From: Haliotis asinina
Lineage: Eukaryota; Mollusca; Gastropoda; Lepetellida; Haliotidae
Length of the DNA: 64,000 nucleotides
Reading direction: 5' to 3'
Assembly: GCF_037392515.1 (NCBI RefSeq)
Contig: NC_090288.1
Location: forward strand, 57,583,673-57,647,672
A model generated the notes under the pieces. It made no database searches. It was not told the origin of the DNA and saw only the letters and a program-made list of their open reading frames with translations. Below, piece by piece: positions 1 through 11,039 of this stretch (position 1 is the first letter of the stretch; every line of letters begins with the position of its first letter). The position numbers were made by a program, and so were the translations under genes.

Positions 1-859
1 ATGTGAAATGTACTTGCAAACAGATATAACTCTATGTTGTATACCTGGCCCTGATATGGGTCTCGGTTGATGTGGGATTTGATATGATGCCTGTTTTGTT
101 ATTTTTCTATTATTTGTAAATAAATAAAATCTGAGTATCAAGACATGATCTTACAGGTATTTTGCATACTGTTTCCATTGGAACACATTCTATTTCATTT
201 CTTCTTGTTCATTTCCCAAAATATCAAAGTATGATGTCTGCATCAAACTAATACATTTGTGGGTCTTCCAAAAATATGGTTTTGATCAGTCGCAGGACCT
301 GAATTGCTTTTCTTCCGTTCTTACTATTCGCGCACAAGAATTTAGAAATGCTTGTTCTCTCTTTAACCTTTGTGAAATGACATTTTACATGCGACTCTCA
401 AATAACAATCTATAAAGGGAGATAATCCAAAATAACATTCTGTAAAGGGAGATAATCTTTCCAGTGACGTTTGTTTGACCTTCATATTGTACAAGGCATA
501 TATGTGGTATAACATAGCCTTTCAAACCCGATGTTGTATTGCACATTTCTGTAAGTACAAAACAGCCTGGCAGTTTATCTTGTGGATGAAACTATTCAGT
601 TTGAAAAACACGTGGCTAGACGACGAACGTATTTAGTATGGTGTGAATGTATATTTTTCTGGAAAAGGAAATGTGTATTTAATGCAAATATGGTCATTTA
701 TTAAATCATGTATGTTATAAGGTTAAAATGCATCCCCCAAACCATGAGAGAATTAGATCAGATTCCGTATTTAGAGTTGCTGTTTGCTCATGAGTCACAA
801 CGGTTAGGCACGGTTTGAGATTCGAGCAGACTGAGATTCGAGCAGTCTAAGTAAACTTA
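1..859. other. Intergenic stretch; possible 3' end of an upstream gene
   Basis: No coding region is visible. Overlapping AATAAA signals at 119-128 (+) could end a gene lying to the left of the window, but no exon supports this. At about 405-470 a short unit ending in 'aagggagataatc' occurs twice in tandem; this motif is frequent in molluscan repeats. Confidence 0.35.
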
Positions 860-1438
860 GTCTCAGTATATTTCGTTACACTCCACCACTAAGTCTAACA
901 AAACCTAGTAAAAGGTCGCGTCAGGTAACCTATGAGCGACTCATGACCGTCCAATCAAACGCGAGACGATTAAATAGATTTAACCAATCAGACAACGGCT
1001 ACTATTTAGGGATCGGAGGGACTTTCAAAATATTCAGGTCACTGACACACATCTCTCCACCAACAAAAATCACAGTTATTTGACCTGCGGTATATACGCT
1101 TTGGGGTTTCTGTTGACAGGGTTACCATTAGCTAATATTCCCACAAATTGACATTATTGAATATTGCCAAAAACACTATTTTCACCGACTGTTTTCTCAC
1201 CGTTGTCACCGTTGTACATACGTCGTGTGCATCACCCGGAAGCGAGCGTACGCTAAATAGAATTCGGAATCGTTCGGGTACGAATCTTTTCGAGATAAAA
1301 AGTTCAAAAGGTATGTGCGAATGTGCACTTTCGGGATTTGGTAAGCTGCGTTCTGATTGGTCAGTCTCAAAGGTTACCTGATGCTACAGTACGGTTTTGT
1401 TAGACTCAGCAGTAGAGTGTAACGACAAGTACCGAGAC
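860..1438. mobile_element. Non-autonomous DNA transposon (MITE-like) with long imperfect terminal inverted repeats
   Basis: The left end (gtctcagta...cgttacactc...gtctaacaaaacc...caggtaacct) reappears inverted at the right end (aggttacctgat...ggttttgttagactc...gagtgtaacg...taccgagac). The inverted similarity runs over roughly 100 bp or more per arm and includes a shared 'ccaatca' segment further in. The ~580-bp element holds only short random-looking reading frames and no transposase. The family is not recognised. The exact ends and target duplication are uncertain. Confidence 0.55.
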
Positions 1439-1658
1439 GGGCGCTTCTTCCAACGACTCCACGTTTTGCTGCGTGAGTTTCCGCTCGCTACCGAAAAATC
1501 TCCCAAGATGGGCGAGCGTGTTTCCAGTATTACCGACATTGCTTCCGCTAAACTACCGATATCACTGCAACTGTTTCGCGAGTGGGCTGCGTTTGTTTAT
1601 ATTTGAGATGCAGTTCCTTCAAATGTGCTGCAATTCCTTCAATTACTTAGGGGGGCCT

Positions 1659-1960
1659 GTGTATGTGACATAAGCATCTCGACTGATGTAAAGACTCATC
1701 CATGGCTGATTCACACACTCTAGATGTGTGTTGTGTGTATGTGACATAAGCATCTCGGCTGATGTAAAGACTCATCCATGGCTGATTCACACACTCTAGA
1801 TGTGTGTTGTGTGTATGTGACATAAGCATCTCGGCTGATGTAAAGACTCATCCATGGCTGATTAACACACTCTGTGTGTGTTGTGTGTATGTGACATAAG
1901 CGTCTCGGCTGATGTAAAGACTCATCCATGGCTGATTAACACACGCTGTGTGTGTTGTGA
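1659..1960. repeat. Tandem repeat, four copies of a ~76-bp unit
   Basis: The unit begins 'tgtgtatgtgacataagc' and contains 'actcatccatggctgatt'. It repeats near 1,660, 1,736, 1,812 and 1,883. The last two copies are slightly shortened around the 'acacactctagatgtg' segment. Open frames crossing it on the - strand are a product of the repetition and not genes. Confidence 0.9.
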
Positions 1961-2139
1961 AGAGCCTTCATATTATCCGGCCATGTGAAGGGCAGAGACA
2001 GATGTCTGTGTACAGTGATACACCATTAATAACATTAAATAAGAAAATATTTTATTTACGTGTCACATGGTTTACATGCACACAAACAATTACAAGGACC
2101 AGGAGTTTCAAAATTCGTTGGTTTCACATTAATTTCAGA

Positions 2140-2166
2140 CTCACTGTGCGCATGCGCAGAGTGAGT
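2140..2166. promoter_or_regulatory. 26-bp near-perfect palindrome containing an NRF-1-type site
   Basis: The core TGCGCATGCGCA (2,147-2,158) is an exact palindrome and fits the NRF-1 consensus YGCGCAYGCGCR. It is flanked by ctcact/gagtgag inverted arms. No transcription unit starts visibly next to it, so a regulatory role is only a possibility. Confidence 0.3.
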
Positions 2167-2449
2167 AGAAATATTTACTGGTCACATTCCGGTTTGGTCG
2201 TATGATTACCTATAGTGTAAATACACTCAAAATAAAATGATTAAATAATAATTATTTACGAGTGACAACAGTTCATAGCTGACTAAATGTATCGTTTTAC
2301 ATATGCTTTTCAAGTATTGATGTCCTATTGCAGCTGTTGCAGCTGCATCAGAAATGTGTGTTTTGATAGTAGTGAGAAGGGGTTGTGCGGGAAGAACGGT
2401 GGTGGTGAGATGTCAAGTCTTTGAAGGGCATTTAGAAGTGAAATACATA

Positions 2450-3560
2450 ATAATGAAGATTTTATGGATATCAACTTCTTTATTATGAGTACACAACGTT
2501 TCGGAGTTAATGCTTACTCCTTCATCAGGTGAATGAGAATGGGGTACAGAGCTATATTTATATGTGCAGGTAAAACAATAACAAAGTAAAAAGTAGAATG
2601 AGTTAACAAAAGCTGGAAGCCAGTATAAACAAGCACTGACAGGAAGCCGATGATAACAATGATGGAAGCCAATGGTAATACATTACAGATGATAGGATAT
2701 GTTTACATAACACAGATTTGGGGTAAGGACGATGTACATGATTGGGGATAAAGATGGAAGCCAATGGTGATAGATTACGCATGATTGGATGATGTTTACA
2801 TAACACATGAATGGGGATTAAGGATGATGTACTAGATTTACATGGGGGTTGATGGACATGATTACATGAAGGTTGATGTACAAACACAAGTTGATAAGGA
2901 TGTACACGGGTAGATGGCTATACACTGGCACACTGTTGTGTAAACACTAATGAATTACATGATAGAATGTACACAGATAGATAAGATCAATTTATAATAA
3001 GTTTAATTTATCAATAAGTCCCAGGCACTTGGTAGGTACACTCCTTGGTCACTGTTGATTGCTGGTTTCTGTCTCCGGATCTCGATGGCCTCTTGCAGTT
3101 TCCTTTGGCGACAGTTGTTGATAGTATCCTAGTGTCATCCCATCGAATTGTATGTCCAGGGTTCTTGAGAATGTGTTCAGAGATGGCCGATTTCTGGTCG
3201 AATTTGCTGACGGAGGTCTGGTGTTCCTTCATTCTGGTGTTGATTGGTCTCAGCGTTTCTCCAATGTATAGGTCGCCACAGTTGCAAGGGATCTGGTAGA
3301 TGCATCCTCTCGGGTTAGGGTGTTCACAGCTCTTGGCTCTTAGGTAGGTCTTGATGGTCTTGCCGCTGGAGAAGGTGACATTGATGCCGGCTTTGGTCTT
3401 GATGAGGCGTGATATCTGATGACTGATGGGGCCAAGGTAGGGTATGGTTACTCTGATGGGTGATGGAGAAGGCTTGAGGCGGGGTTCTCGGTCCTTGAGG
3501 GTATTGTTGATGGTGGCTGTGACGAGTTGGGCAGGGTAAGGCAGCCTGAGTTTTGGCCAA
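2450..3560 (-). mobile_element. Penelope-like retroelement, 5'-truncated copy (GIY-YIG end plus 3' region)
   Basis: On the - strand, about 3,560 to 3,010 encodes the end of a Penelope-like reverse transcriptase followed by a GIY-YIG endonuclease. Seen are GCIYQIPC...DLYIGET (GIY-YIG core), then RMKEHQ, SAISEH and a terminal stretch ending in stop near 3,011. The family normally has an RT of several hundred residues before this; that part is missing, so the copy is 5'-truncated and cannot act alone. The 2,560-3,000 segment is the 3' non-coding region with imperfect internal repeats ('gatggaagccaatgg', 'gatgtttacataacac'). The element ends near 2,450 with a conserved terminal block that includes the hammerhead-like motif annotated separately. 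Its 5' limit coincides with the start of similarity to a SOUL exon. Confidence 0.75.
2498..2528 (-). ncRNA. Hammerhead-ribozyme-like core in Penelope-like element terminus
   Basis: Read on the - strand: CTGATGA (2,528-2,522), one extra A, GGAGT (2,520-2,516), a loop of eight bases, ACTCC (2,507-2,503), then GAAAC (2,502-2,498). CUGAUGA, a stem II and GAAA are the catalytic core of hammerhead ribozymes. Penelope-like elements are known to carry such motifs in their terminal regions. The extra A at the base of stem II departs from the canonical form, so activity is uncertain. Confidence 0.55.
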
Positions 3561-4525
3561 GATTTGCAGTTCTTAAACGTCCCCTAGGTGTGAGTACCGT
3601 CCTCCTGACTCAATAGTAAGGGTTGGAAGTCTCGTGGTCAACGCAGTCGATCTTCACGGACTGGTTTCGATTTCCCAAATGGGTACAAAATTAGAAATAC
3701 TACTTCTAATGTCCCCTACATTGATATTGCTGATACTTTGCTCGCTAGCTCACACACTCACCCACACCCTTGCTCACTCAAATTAATGTCTACTTATTGT
3801 TTTAGGAAATGTCAGATAATATTTTAAAAAGATGTCAATACAACTCAATCACATCCGAGACACTTTAAAAACATATTATTCTCCGTCTCTGTGGGTGAGC
3901 ACAAACGCAGCTGGCGTGGACTTTGCATCTGCATCTGGAACCAACTGCAGGAGACTAATTATTAGAGTACATCTCTGGCAACAATAGTGCAGGTGCGTGA
4001 AGACTCCACAGTACGTGTCACGCAGTAGGCACAAGGGAATTCATGATATGGGGGACAGTGTGGTAACAAGATGTTAAAGCATTCGCTTGTCACCACCAAG
4101 GCCCACATAGTAAAATGTATGAAGCGTGTCGCCTTCCGTTATTTTGCTGGAATATGACTCAAATCGTCATAAATCTCACTCTCTTACAAGCTCACTCATG
4201 TAGCATTAACTAAATTGTGCGGTTTACAGTACAGAACATACTCATATTGTCACGGTTACGGTGACATCTATAATATATTTTCACTATCAATCAACACCAT
4301 GCGTATAACAACCCGTTTATATCTGTTTGATGCTTTCTAAACTGATCTTCCCAGGGCGAGAAGATCAATATGACTGCGCCTATCACCACAAAGATCATCC
4401 CCGGACCGGGACAAACTTGTGAATCCAACTTCACCATGTCCTACGTTGCCAAAGGCAACCCACCCACGCCCATCGATCCACAAGTCTATCTGCAGCGGTG
4501 GCAATCCTCCAGAGTTTCCGTCAAC
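3560..4525 (+). pseudogene. SOUL/heme-binding protein pseudogene (unprocessed duplicate)
   Basis: Remnants of three exons keep the order and introns of the intact SOUL gene at 15,993-19,439. About 3,560-3,593 matches the end of its exon 2 (gatttgcagttcttaa and a gtgagtac donor). About 3,860-3,992 matches exon 3 (SPSLWVSTNAAG, donor gtgcgt). 4,355-4,525 matches exon 4 (MTAPITTKIIPGPGQTCESN). Exon 3 carries a ~4-base insertion that shifts frame after NCRRL. Exon 4 lacks one codon (Phe of the SFYV equivalent) and its donor GT is changed (GTCAACTAAG against GTCAGGTAAG). Exons 1 and 5 were not found. A SINE lies at the same place in the second intron of both copies, so this is a DNA duplicate and not a retrocopy. 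Confidence 0.75.
3610..3740 (+). repeat. Decayed tRNA-derived SINE in the pseudogene intron
   Basis: Sequence resembling ggtcaacgcag...ggtttcgatttcccaaatgggtacaaa...atgtcccct lies just after the exon 2 remnant. The same SINE occupies the matching intron of the intact SOUL gene at about 17,405-17,545, which dates the insertion before the duplication. Confidence 0.5.
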
Positions 4526-5672
4526 TAAGTTGAATATGGACATCAAAACAACCCAATGATATCACCTAATTGTTTAAACTGAAATACGACTCTGCCGTGC
4601 ATTGCTAAAGCGCCAGTCATAATCTGCCCACTGAGAGTAGCAGGTGGAAAATATACCTTAACTGAAGACATTGGCCACGCTGTAATATTCTGTCCAATGA
4701 AACTATAGATTCCCTTGACGAATCCCTCAAAGTACCTCAAAGTCACGATCTAAGCCAGATATTACATATTTACAGCAGGTTCCACAACACTCACCCACGT
4801 GCTTCACAACAATAACAAGGGATACACACCTCTCCCGGGGTGGTAGGCCTATATCAGCAGCAGTGCTCAACTTCCCCTTGGAGAAAATAATGGCCGACCT
4901 TTCAGTCCACCCGAGACAGGGTAAGAAGCATCCATGTAGTGATGTACAACGTTACGAGGGTCGGTCAATAAGTAGTCAGTCTAACAATATTCTCCATGTC
5001 AAATGTTGGAAAGATTCCATAATTGTTTTAGGAATCAGCAGCAAAGAAATATCCAAACTTTCACATAAGTGGTTGAAGTGGTTAAGGAGCTGTTAGTCAT
5101 CACAACACAATGGGGAATAAAAATGGCGGTCAATGAAGTGAAATATATACTCCATGTTTATATTGCACTATGATATTTTCACTGTATCAGCTACAATGTA
5201 GTGTTAAATTAGATTTTATCTCATGATTACATCAGTCAGATATCTAGGAGCACTATCCCCTGCCAACACTGAAATCCTTAACACACAATACAAACAAAAT
5301 GAACAAATTAGTGCTCATGGCTTTTTTATTTATATAGGTAACAAAGTATACAAAATAGTGTCAATAAAAAGACAAAATGAGCACAAAATATGTTATGGTG
5401 TAACAAGTTACCATGACAACAGTTCATTGAGATTGCCAGACAAGCAGCGCACATGCTGAAAGAATATATCATTCAAACACTATCAATTAACATTTGAATT
5501 TTCAGTACTTGGGGTAAATGTGCAGAGAAAGAAATTAAACTATACTGACTGATAGTTGGAACATGCCCTGCATGGCTGTGTGTTAAGTCACTTCCTTGTC
5601 TCACCTCACATGTTCTTGCACACATTTCAGCAGCATATTCTGTGAATACTGAATGTTATTCTGACAACATTG
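4526..5672. other. No gene seen
   Basis: Downstream of the SOUL pseudogene no match to the missing last exon was found. Reading frames here are short, AT-rich and without recognisable motifs. Confidence 0.5.
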
Positions 5673-5822
5673 GCAGTGAGGTAGCCTAGTGGTTAAAGTC
5701 TTTGCTCATCACACCTAAGACCACAGTTTTCCACAAGGGTATAATGTCAGAAGCCCATTTCTGGTGTTCCCAATCGTGGCATTGATGCAATATTACTAAA
5801 AGCAGCATACAACTAAAACTCC
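5673..5822 (+). repeat. tRNA-derived SINE, + orientation
   Basis: Starts with an A-box-like 'gaggtagcctagtggttaaag', then a degenerate B box region, 'agcccatttctggtgtt', and an end resembling 'gatattgctggaatattgctaaaagcagcataaaactaaact'. This is the commonest short repeat in the window. Confidence 0.8.
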
Positions 5823-5849
5823 CCTCCCCCCCCCGACAACAGAGGCCAG

Positions 5850-5957
5850 GTTAAAGGTTAAAGCATTCACTTGTTGCTGAACACCAATCTTCGATTGTAC
5901 ACAATTGGGAAGCTCATTTGTGCGTAATCCAAAAGCATATGCTGCACTCACTCACTC
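5850..5957 (+). repeat. Partial, decayed copy of the tRNA-derived SINE
   Basis: Contains 'ggttaaagcattcacttgt', a weak 'ttcgattgtacacaattggg' B-box region and ends in 'gctgcactcactcactcac'. The middle is shortened relative to the copy just upstream. Confidence 0.5.
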
Positions 5958-6947
5958 ACCCTTCAAGTCATTTAATCATCCTCCAGTATATTTTCAATAC
6001 ATACAATACAATACATACAAAATAAATAGAACGGCATCAGAAATTTCAAAATATTACTCATGAGTCAGGAATATACAACCCATGTCCATCACATTTATCC
6101 TGACGTTACTATTTCAATATACAATCCTATCAAAAGAAACTACAGACGCATACTTTTTGTAGTTCCCAACAACAAATATCAGATAAAACTTTTATACTGA
6201 CAATACCTCATAAGTGGCAGTAAACATTAGACATTTCATAATGAAGAGAAAAAACACAAACCCATTGAGCAGTTAAGTGTACAGTAATATATATATACAC
6301 CTACACTTACTCAGGAGCTTTAACAGATAAGGCCTTGAATACATGTAACATCTGGTATTTGGGATTACACTTTCTCAGTAAAGTACAGATTCTAGTACAT
6401 TTGTTGGGTTGATGAAATGATAAAATGGCCTCAGCAGGTGAAAACTGCACCTTTCTTTTTGATCATCAGCAGAGGTGGATCTGGTATTTTATACATGATT
6501 GCTGCACACTTACTTCAAGAAGTAAAGTAAGACAGCAGTATTGACAAGACACTGAAGGTGTAAGAGCCCATATGATACTGGTAGACTACATGGCTAAGGC
6601 AATAAAGACTATCACTCTTTTTCTCTCACCCTTCTCCTTGTCACTCTCTCAGTCACTACAGGGCTGCTTCAGTACCAACAGACATTCAATGAATCTCTTC
6701 TGTCAAACATTATTATGCCACTTTCAGTCATAAAACTCCACTCACATGTGTCCATGCATTTTCGTCATATGTCAAATGCACAAAGGCACACACGCACACA
6801 CCTATATCTCTCAGTGCCTTCTGAATGTTCTAGTATTATGAGGAGAAACCACAATGTCTCCCTCTCAGACTATAAGAGTCCCATCCCACTAACTAATGCT
6901 AATTTCAATGGCAGTATAAGGAGAGTTCGCCTCCATCAAGTCCATGT
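5958..6947. other. Probable 3' untranslated and flanking sequence of the - strand SOUL gene
   Basis: No further coding exon follows the TGA at 6,948-6,950 (-). I could not fix the polyadenylation site; several weak AATAAA-like hexamers exist. Confidence 0.35.
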
Positions 6948-9900
6948 TCAGTTCTCCAGCTGGAACCATACTTCATTATGGCGTCCAAACAGTTTAAATG
7001 GGCTGTCATAACCAGCTGTGAAGTAGTAATCCTTTACAAACTTGTTCTTCAAGTCGGTTTTCTCAACATCTTCAGCTAGTTCTCTCCCTTTGCAAATCCA
7101 GTCACTCTCCTTGGCAAAACCGCTGAAAGATCTGAAAATAACACCACCTCTTAAAGACCGCAGAGTATGCAGTGAATAAAACAAATCCCAAATCATATAT
7201 CCAGTAAAACAAATCCCAAATCATATATCCAGTAAAACAAATCCCAAATCATATATCCAGTAAAACAAATCCCAAATCATATATCCAGTAAAACAAATCT
7301 CAAATCATATATCCAGTAAAACAAATCCCAAATCATATATCCAGTAAAACAAATCCCAAATTAACATTCATTAAAACAGATCCCAGAGCATATTTCACAC
7401 AATCACTGCATTTTCTCTACATCCACACAGATCACAAACACTGGACGAAGTTAAAACACAAACTGCTTCTCAGACATCACTTCATTGAGTGAGTTTAGCA
7501 ATATCAAAGTTGGGGGACACCAGATATGGGCTTCATACATTGTACCCATGTGAGGAATCAAACTCCGGTCTTTGACGTGATGACCAAATGCTTTAACCAT
7601 TAGGCTATTACACCAAACCAGGCATTGCTTTAAATCATGTATGTCCATCCAATTTTATTGGCCACTTCAAAACATTCTTCAAATAACAGTAACATAAACC
7701 AGCACTATCAACAGTACCCACTGACACTGACTCTTCCTCTTTCAATCTTTTCAGCTTTTTAAAAATGACCCTAAGATATTTATTTTGTCATTAGCCTAAT
7801 ACCACAGATTAAAGGACTTTGTCTGCTTCATTACCTATCAGTAGATATTGCTGGGGAATACCTTGAAAATACAGAGGGGACACAACTGTAAGGCATACGT
7901 ACTTGACAGCAAAGTTAATCTCTGGCCAGTCGCTGATGAAGACGTCTGGGTTTGTGGGTTTGGGGGGGTCAGTCTGGTGTTCAGTGGGGATGTAAAAGGA
8001 GACGGTGAAGGTGCTCTCACAGTTGGGACCCGCCCCTGGCACAACCTGGGTGGCCACTGGTGCCGTCATCTCCACCTTCTGTTCTGGAAAAAATATCACA
8101 CAAAATTAAATTTGTATTAATTTATTTTTTCCATGAAGAATTCAAATACAAACAATACTAATATGTACTCTTGTCATGTGTAAATATATATATTGTATTG
8201 AAACAACTGATATGGTACAGCTCATATGCAGAGTTGAATTGAACATCCGTGTCCAACAAACAAGTCACAGGAAGGGTTATTTCTCTTTATATTGCACCCG
8301 TGACGATTTCGTGAGTGACATATAAAGTGTCCGTTCTGCCGTTTTAACAAAGGATAGAGAGAACAAGAAAGTTTTCACAGTCTCAAGCATGAATACTAAG
8401 AATAGAGGAATAGCTGGTCAAGTGACTGACTAAACAATGATTTTCAAGAACACACAAACGTACGAGTTTGATGCCCACAATATTATATTTTGATTTGGTG
8501 GGGAATGAGCTTATAAATTACAATGTATTTTCCAATAGAAACAAAATGCAAATGCCAGTGACATCATGTGCTGATACTCTGATGTTATTTAAAACAGGCA
8601 TCACATCATACCCCATATCAACCCAGATTCCATATTAGAGCCACTGCCACGTATGCTATGCTCACATCAAGTTACATCACATTATCTAGAGGACACAGTC
8701 ACAGGCAGGTCAGATTAGAGGATGATAAGGTGGTATCAACTCCCCATTTCATATGCACTGACAAGCCATGACATCTTGTAGGGGGGTAATGTGGGTATAT
8801 TGCATCCTAATGACATGACAACTTACTTCTGGCTTTTTCACTAAAGACGACCAATGTAATTATTAACTTTTTTTAGAATAACAAAAAGGACCTCAACAAT
8901 TCCAATCTGTTATATATGTTTTGGTTTTCTTTTTATTCTCCTTGATTAGGCCTATTAAATGTACCATGATTACTGTCAAGATATATGTGTATAATATTGT
9001 TATCCATAAATTTATTCCAGCCTGATACTCTGAACAACTACGTTTATCACATGTTTACTTACTTGGTTCATTTTCTCCACTGATGTATTGGAAGAGCTTC
9101 CAGAAACCGGTGCTCACGCCATCTTTGTAGGACATAGCCATTACCTTCGTGCTCACCCACTTGCAGGCCTCGTAGTGACGCTCCTCAAAACCCTAAATAC
9201 CACACAGAGCAGTAAATATTTATCCATGAATTCAAAATACATACATATAAGGTTGGTTAATTTGTTGTTTAATGCCACACTCAGCAATATTACAGCTATA
9301 TGGCGGCGGCTTGTAAAGAATCAAGTCAAGACCAGACAATCCAGTGATCAAACTCACATTCAGCATGAACTACTTGATTTTGGTGCATACAGTGAATATG
9401 TATCAATTCACGTCTTGAGTACACTAAGGGCCATAAAAGCATGATAAAGTACTTTAAAATTCATTCAGGAGTATTTTTTTCGAGTTTTGCAATTGAATGC
9501 ATATACCCTTTTGCATGACTTGCTTAGCACATAAACCGACCACAAATGTAAAAATGAATAAAAATATGTCTTGTTTGCTTCTTGCTTATTATAAAAACAA
9601 TTCACAAAGTTATTATATTCATATTCTACATGCTTCTCCATAAAAATCACATATTGGGGGTACATAAAAATCATTTTCATCAAAATCCCCATCCCCATCC
9701 CCGCCTCCCCACCTTAAACACATCCGCCCACCCTACCCCCATATATCCCCTTGTAACCCTTACTGGATATGGGGTGACCAAAATGATTGGGTGGTTAGTC
9801 TCAGTGTCTTGGCTGACAGTCCCCCACTCCCCCTCTAGCTTCATGTTCACAATACTAATCACAGAATCTGAGGACACCACCAAATAACTGGAATATGGCT

Positions 9901-10438
9901 GACTGTGGTGTTAAGCCATGTTCAAGGTGATCCTTGGCTGCTTTCATGTAAAAAGGAAGCCACTTGGATAACAGCTTCAAATAATTGCTATGATGGCATC
10001 TGCTGTCACCAAACAGGTAAGCTGATACATGGCAAAGGAAAATAATTCATGGAAATGAAATAGCATGGTGACTCATCATGATGAATACCCAGAGACCATA
10101 TGAAAACGACACATGGGACTGTCTGAATCATACACACAAAACTCAAAATAAGCTAGTTTTTAACTCTCTTGGTTGTTTTAAATGGTCCAATGTATTCACA
10201 AGTGAATTATGAATACATAGTTACTTCAGTCAATTTCCTAGATAAATGTGTCTTCTAGTTCCAGACATCACTAGAACTGAATGTCAAGTTCCTTGTCTAC
10301 ATGTGTAATGTGCAGTGCATAGATCATACATCACATAGGTCCCACCTCTTGTTTGACATCCTCGTTAACCTTATACTTGGGAGTGTCAAGTCCTTTTGAT
10401 GTGAAGGCCGTCTTAACTGCTGCGAATATGCCACTCAT
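6948..10438 (-). CDS. HEBP2: SOUL heme-binding protein (heme-binding protein 2-like), no signal peptide
   Basis: Four coding exons join in frame: 10,438-10,346; 9,192-9,063; 8,083-7,903; 7,131-6,948. They give 195 residues plus stop, the usual size of a single SOUL domain. The acceptor two to four bases before ATG (atttcag|CAACATG) fixes the start exon. Order seen: MSGIFAAVKTAFTSKG, TPKYKV, HYEACKWVST, FQYISGEN, VEMTAPVATQVVPG, FYIPTEHQTDPPKP, FTAGYDSPFKLFGRHNEVWF. These match the HEBP2/SOUL consensus (KWVST, KMTAPV, DPPxP, YYTAGYxSP, NEVW). Family members bind heme or porphyrin and occur in cytosol, mitochondria or plastids; the exact role here is unknown. There is no signal peptide, unlike the sister gene at 15,993-19,439 on the other strand, and the last three exons have matching phases in both. 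Confidence 0.88.
7174..7375. repeat. 28-bp tandem repeat, about seven copies
   Basis: The unit 'aaaacaaatcccaaatcat' plus 'atatccagt' repeats almost exactly. The array lies in the last intron of the - strand SOUL gene and begins only about 45 bp from the 3' splice site of the final exon. Confidence 0.92.
7480..7622 (-). repeat. tRNA-derived SINE, - orientation
   Basis: Reverse complement of the common SINE: 'gagtgagtttagcaatatc', 'gggcttcatacattgtaccc', 'ggaatcaaactccggtc', 'ctttaaccattaggctat'. It lies in the last intron of the SOUL gene. Confidence 0.75.
9250..9440 (+). repeat. Gastropod dispersed repeat, 5' portion
   Basis: Contains 'tttaatgccacactcagcaatattacagctatatggcgg' (split here across the known motif) and 'agaccagacaatccagtgatcaa'. 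It sits just upstream of exon 2 of the - strand SOUL gene, in its intron. Confidence 0.7.
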
Positions 10439-10564
10439 GTTGCTGAAATTATCAGATAAATTGTAACATGTTGCTATAAAAGTGTAATGTATAATAAATG
10501 TAAAACAACTACTACTACTAGAGAGCTGATCACATTCATGGTCTGGTGGATGGTGCATCTACCG

Positions 10565-10715
10565 GGAGTGAGTGAGTGAGTTCAGTTTTACAACTGTTTT
10601 AGCGACATTCCAGCAATATCAAGACAGGAGACACAAGAAATGGGTTTACACATTGTACCTAGGTCCTTGGTGTGACAAATAAATGCTTTTACCATTAGGC
10701 TGCAGCACTGCCACT
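10565..10715 (-). repeat. tRNA-derived SINE, - orientation
   Basis: Begins 'agtgagtgagtgagttcagt', passes 'gcgacattccagcaatatc', 'gggtttacacattgtacc' and ends 'cttttaccattaggctgcag'. It lies in the intron between the 5' UTR exon and first coding exon of the - strand SOUL gene. Confidence 0.8.
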
Positions 10716-10809
10716 CCTGGCAACAAGTTATGGTCTGAGCCTCAGCCATATCAAACCAAAACAACTTAAAGATGATACTTGTTGTTTCCCTGCATGTTGA
10801 ATTGTGGGC

Positions 10810-11000
10810 GACAGACCTGGCCCCAATTTCTCGAAACAAACTTAAGTATGAGTTTTGACTTAGGTTCAATTTTTTACTCAAATTTGAGAAAATACATTTC
10901 CTTGAATTTACTGAAATTGATATTAACCTCAAAAATAGCAGACAGTTTGATTTTTGTGAATGTATTGCTGAAGGTGTTTGGGCATAATGTATTTTTAAAA
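10810..11000. repeat. Possible short DNA-element copy
   Basis: 'ggccccaatttctcgaaac' followed by 'aacttaagtatgag' resembles a frequent molluscan MITE end. The other end is not clear. Confidence 0.25.
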
Positions 11001-11039
11001 ATGCATTTGTGTTACAAATAAAGCAGTTTCAAATTGTCA

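Noticed and set aside
1647-1929. Two - strand frames with repeated MDESLHQ-like peptides
   Set aside because: They are translations of the 76-bp tandem repeat.
4863-5096. Missing last exon of the SOUL pseudogene
   Set aside because: No GYD...YYTAGYDSP equivalent can be read in any frame of 4,526-5,670.
7174-7375. CRISPR-like array
   Set aside because: The units are contiguous with no unique spacers; it is a plain tandem repeat in an animal intron.
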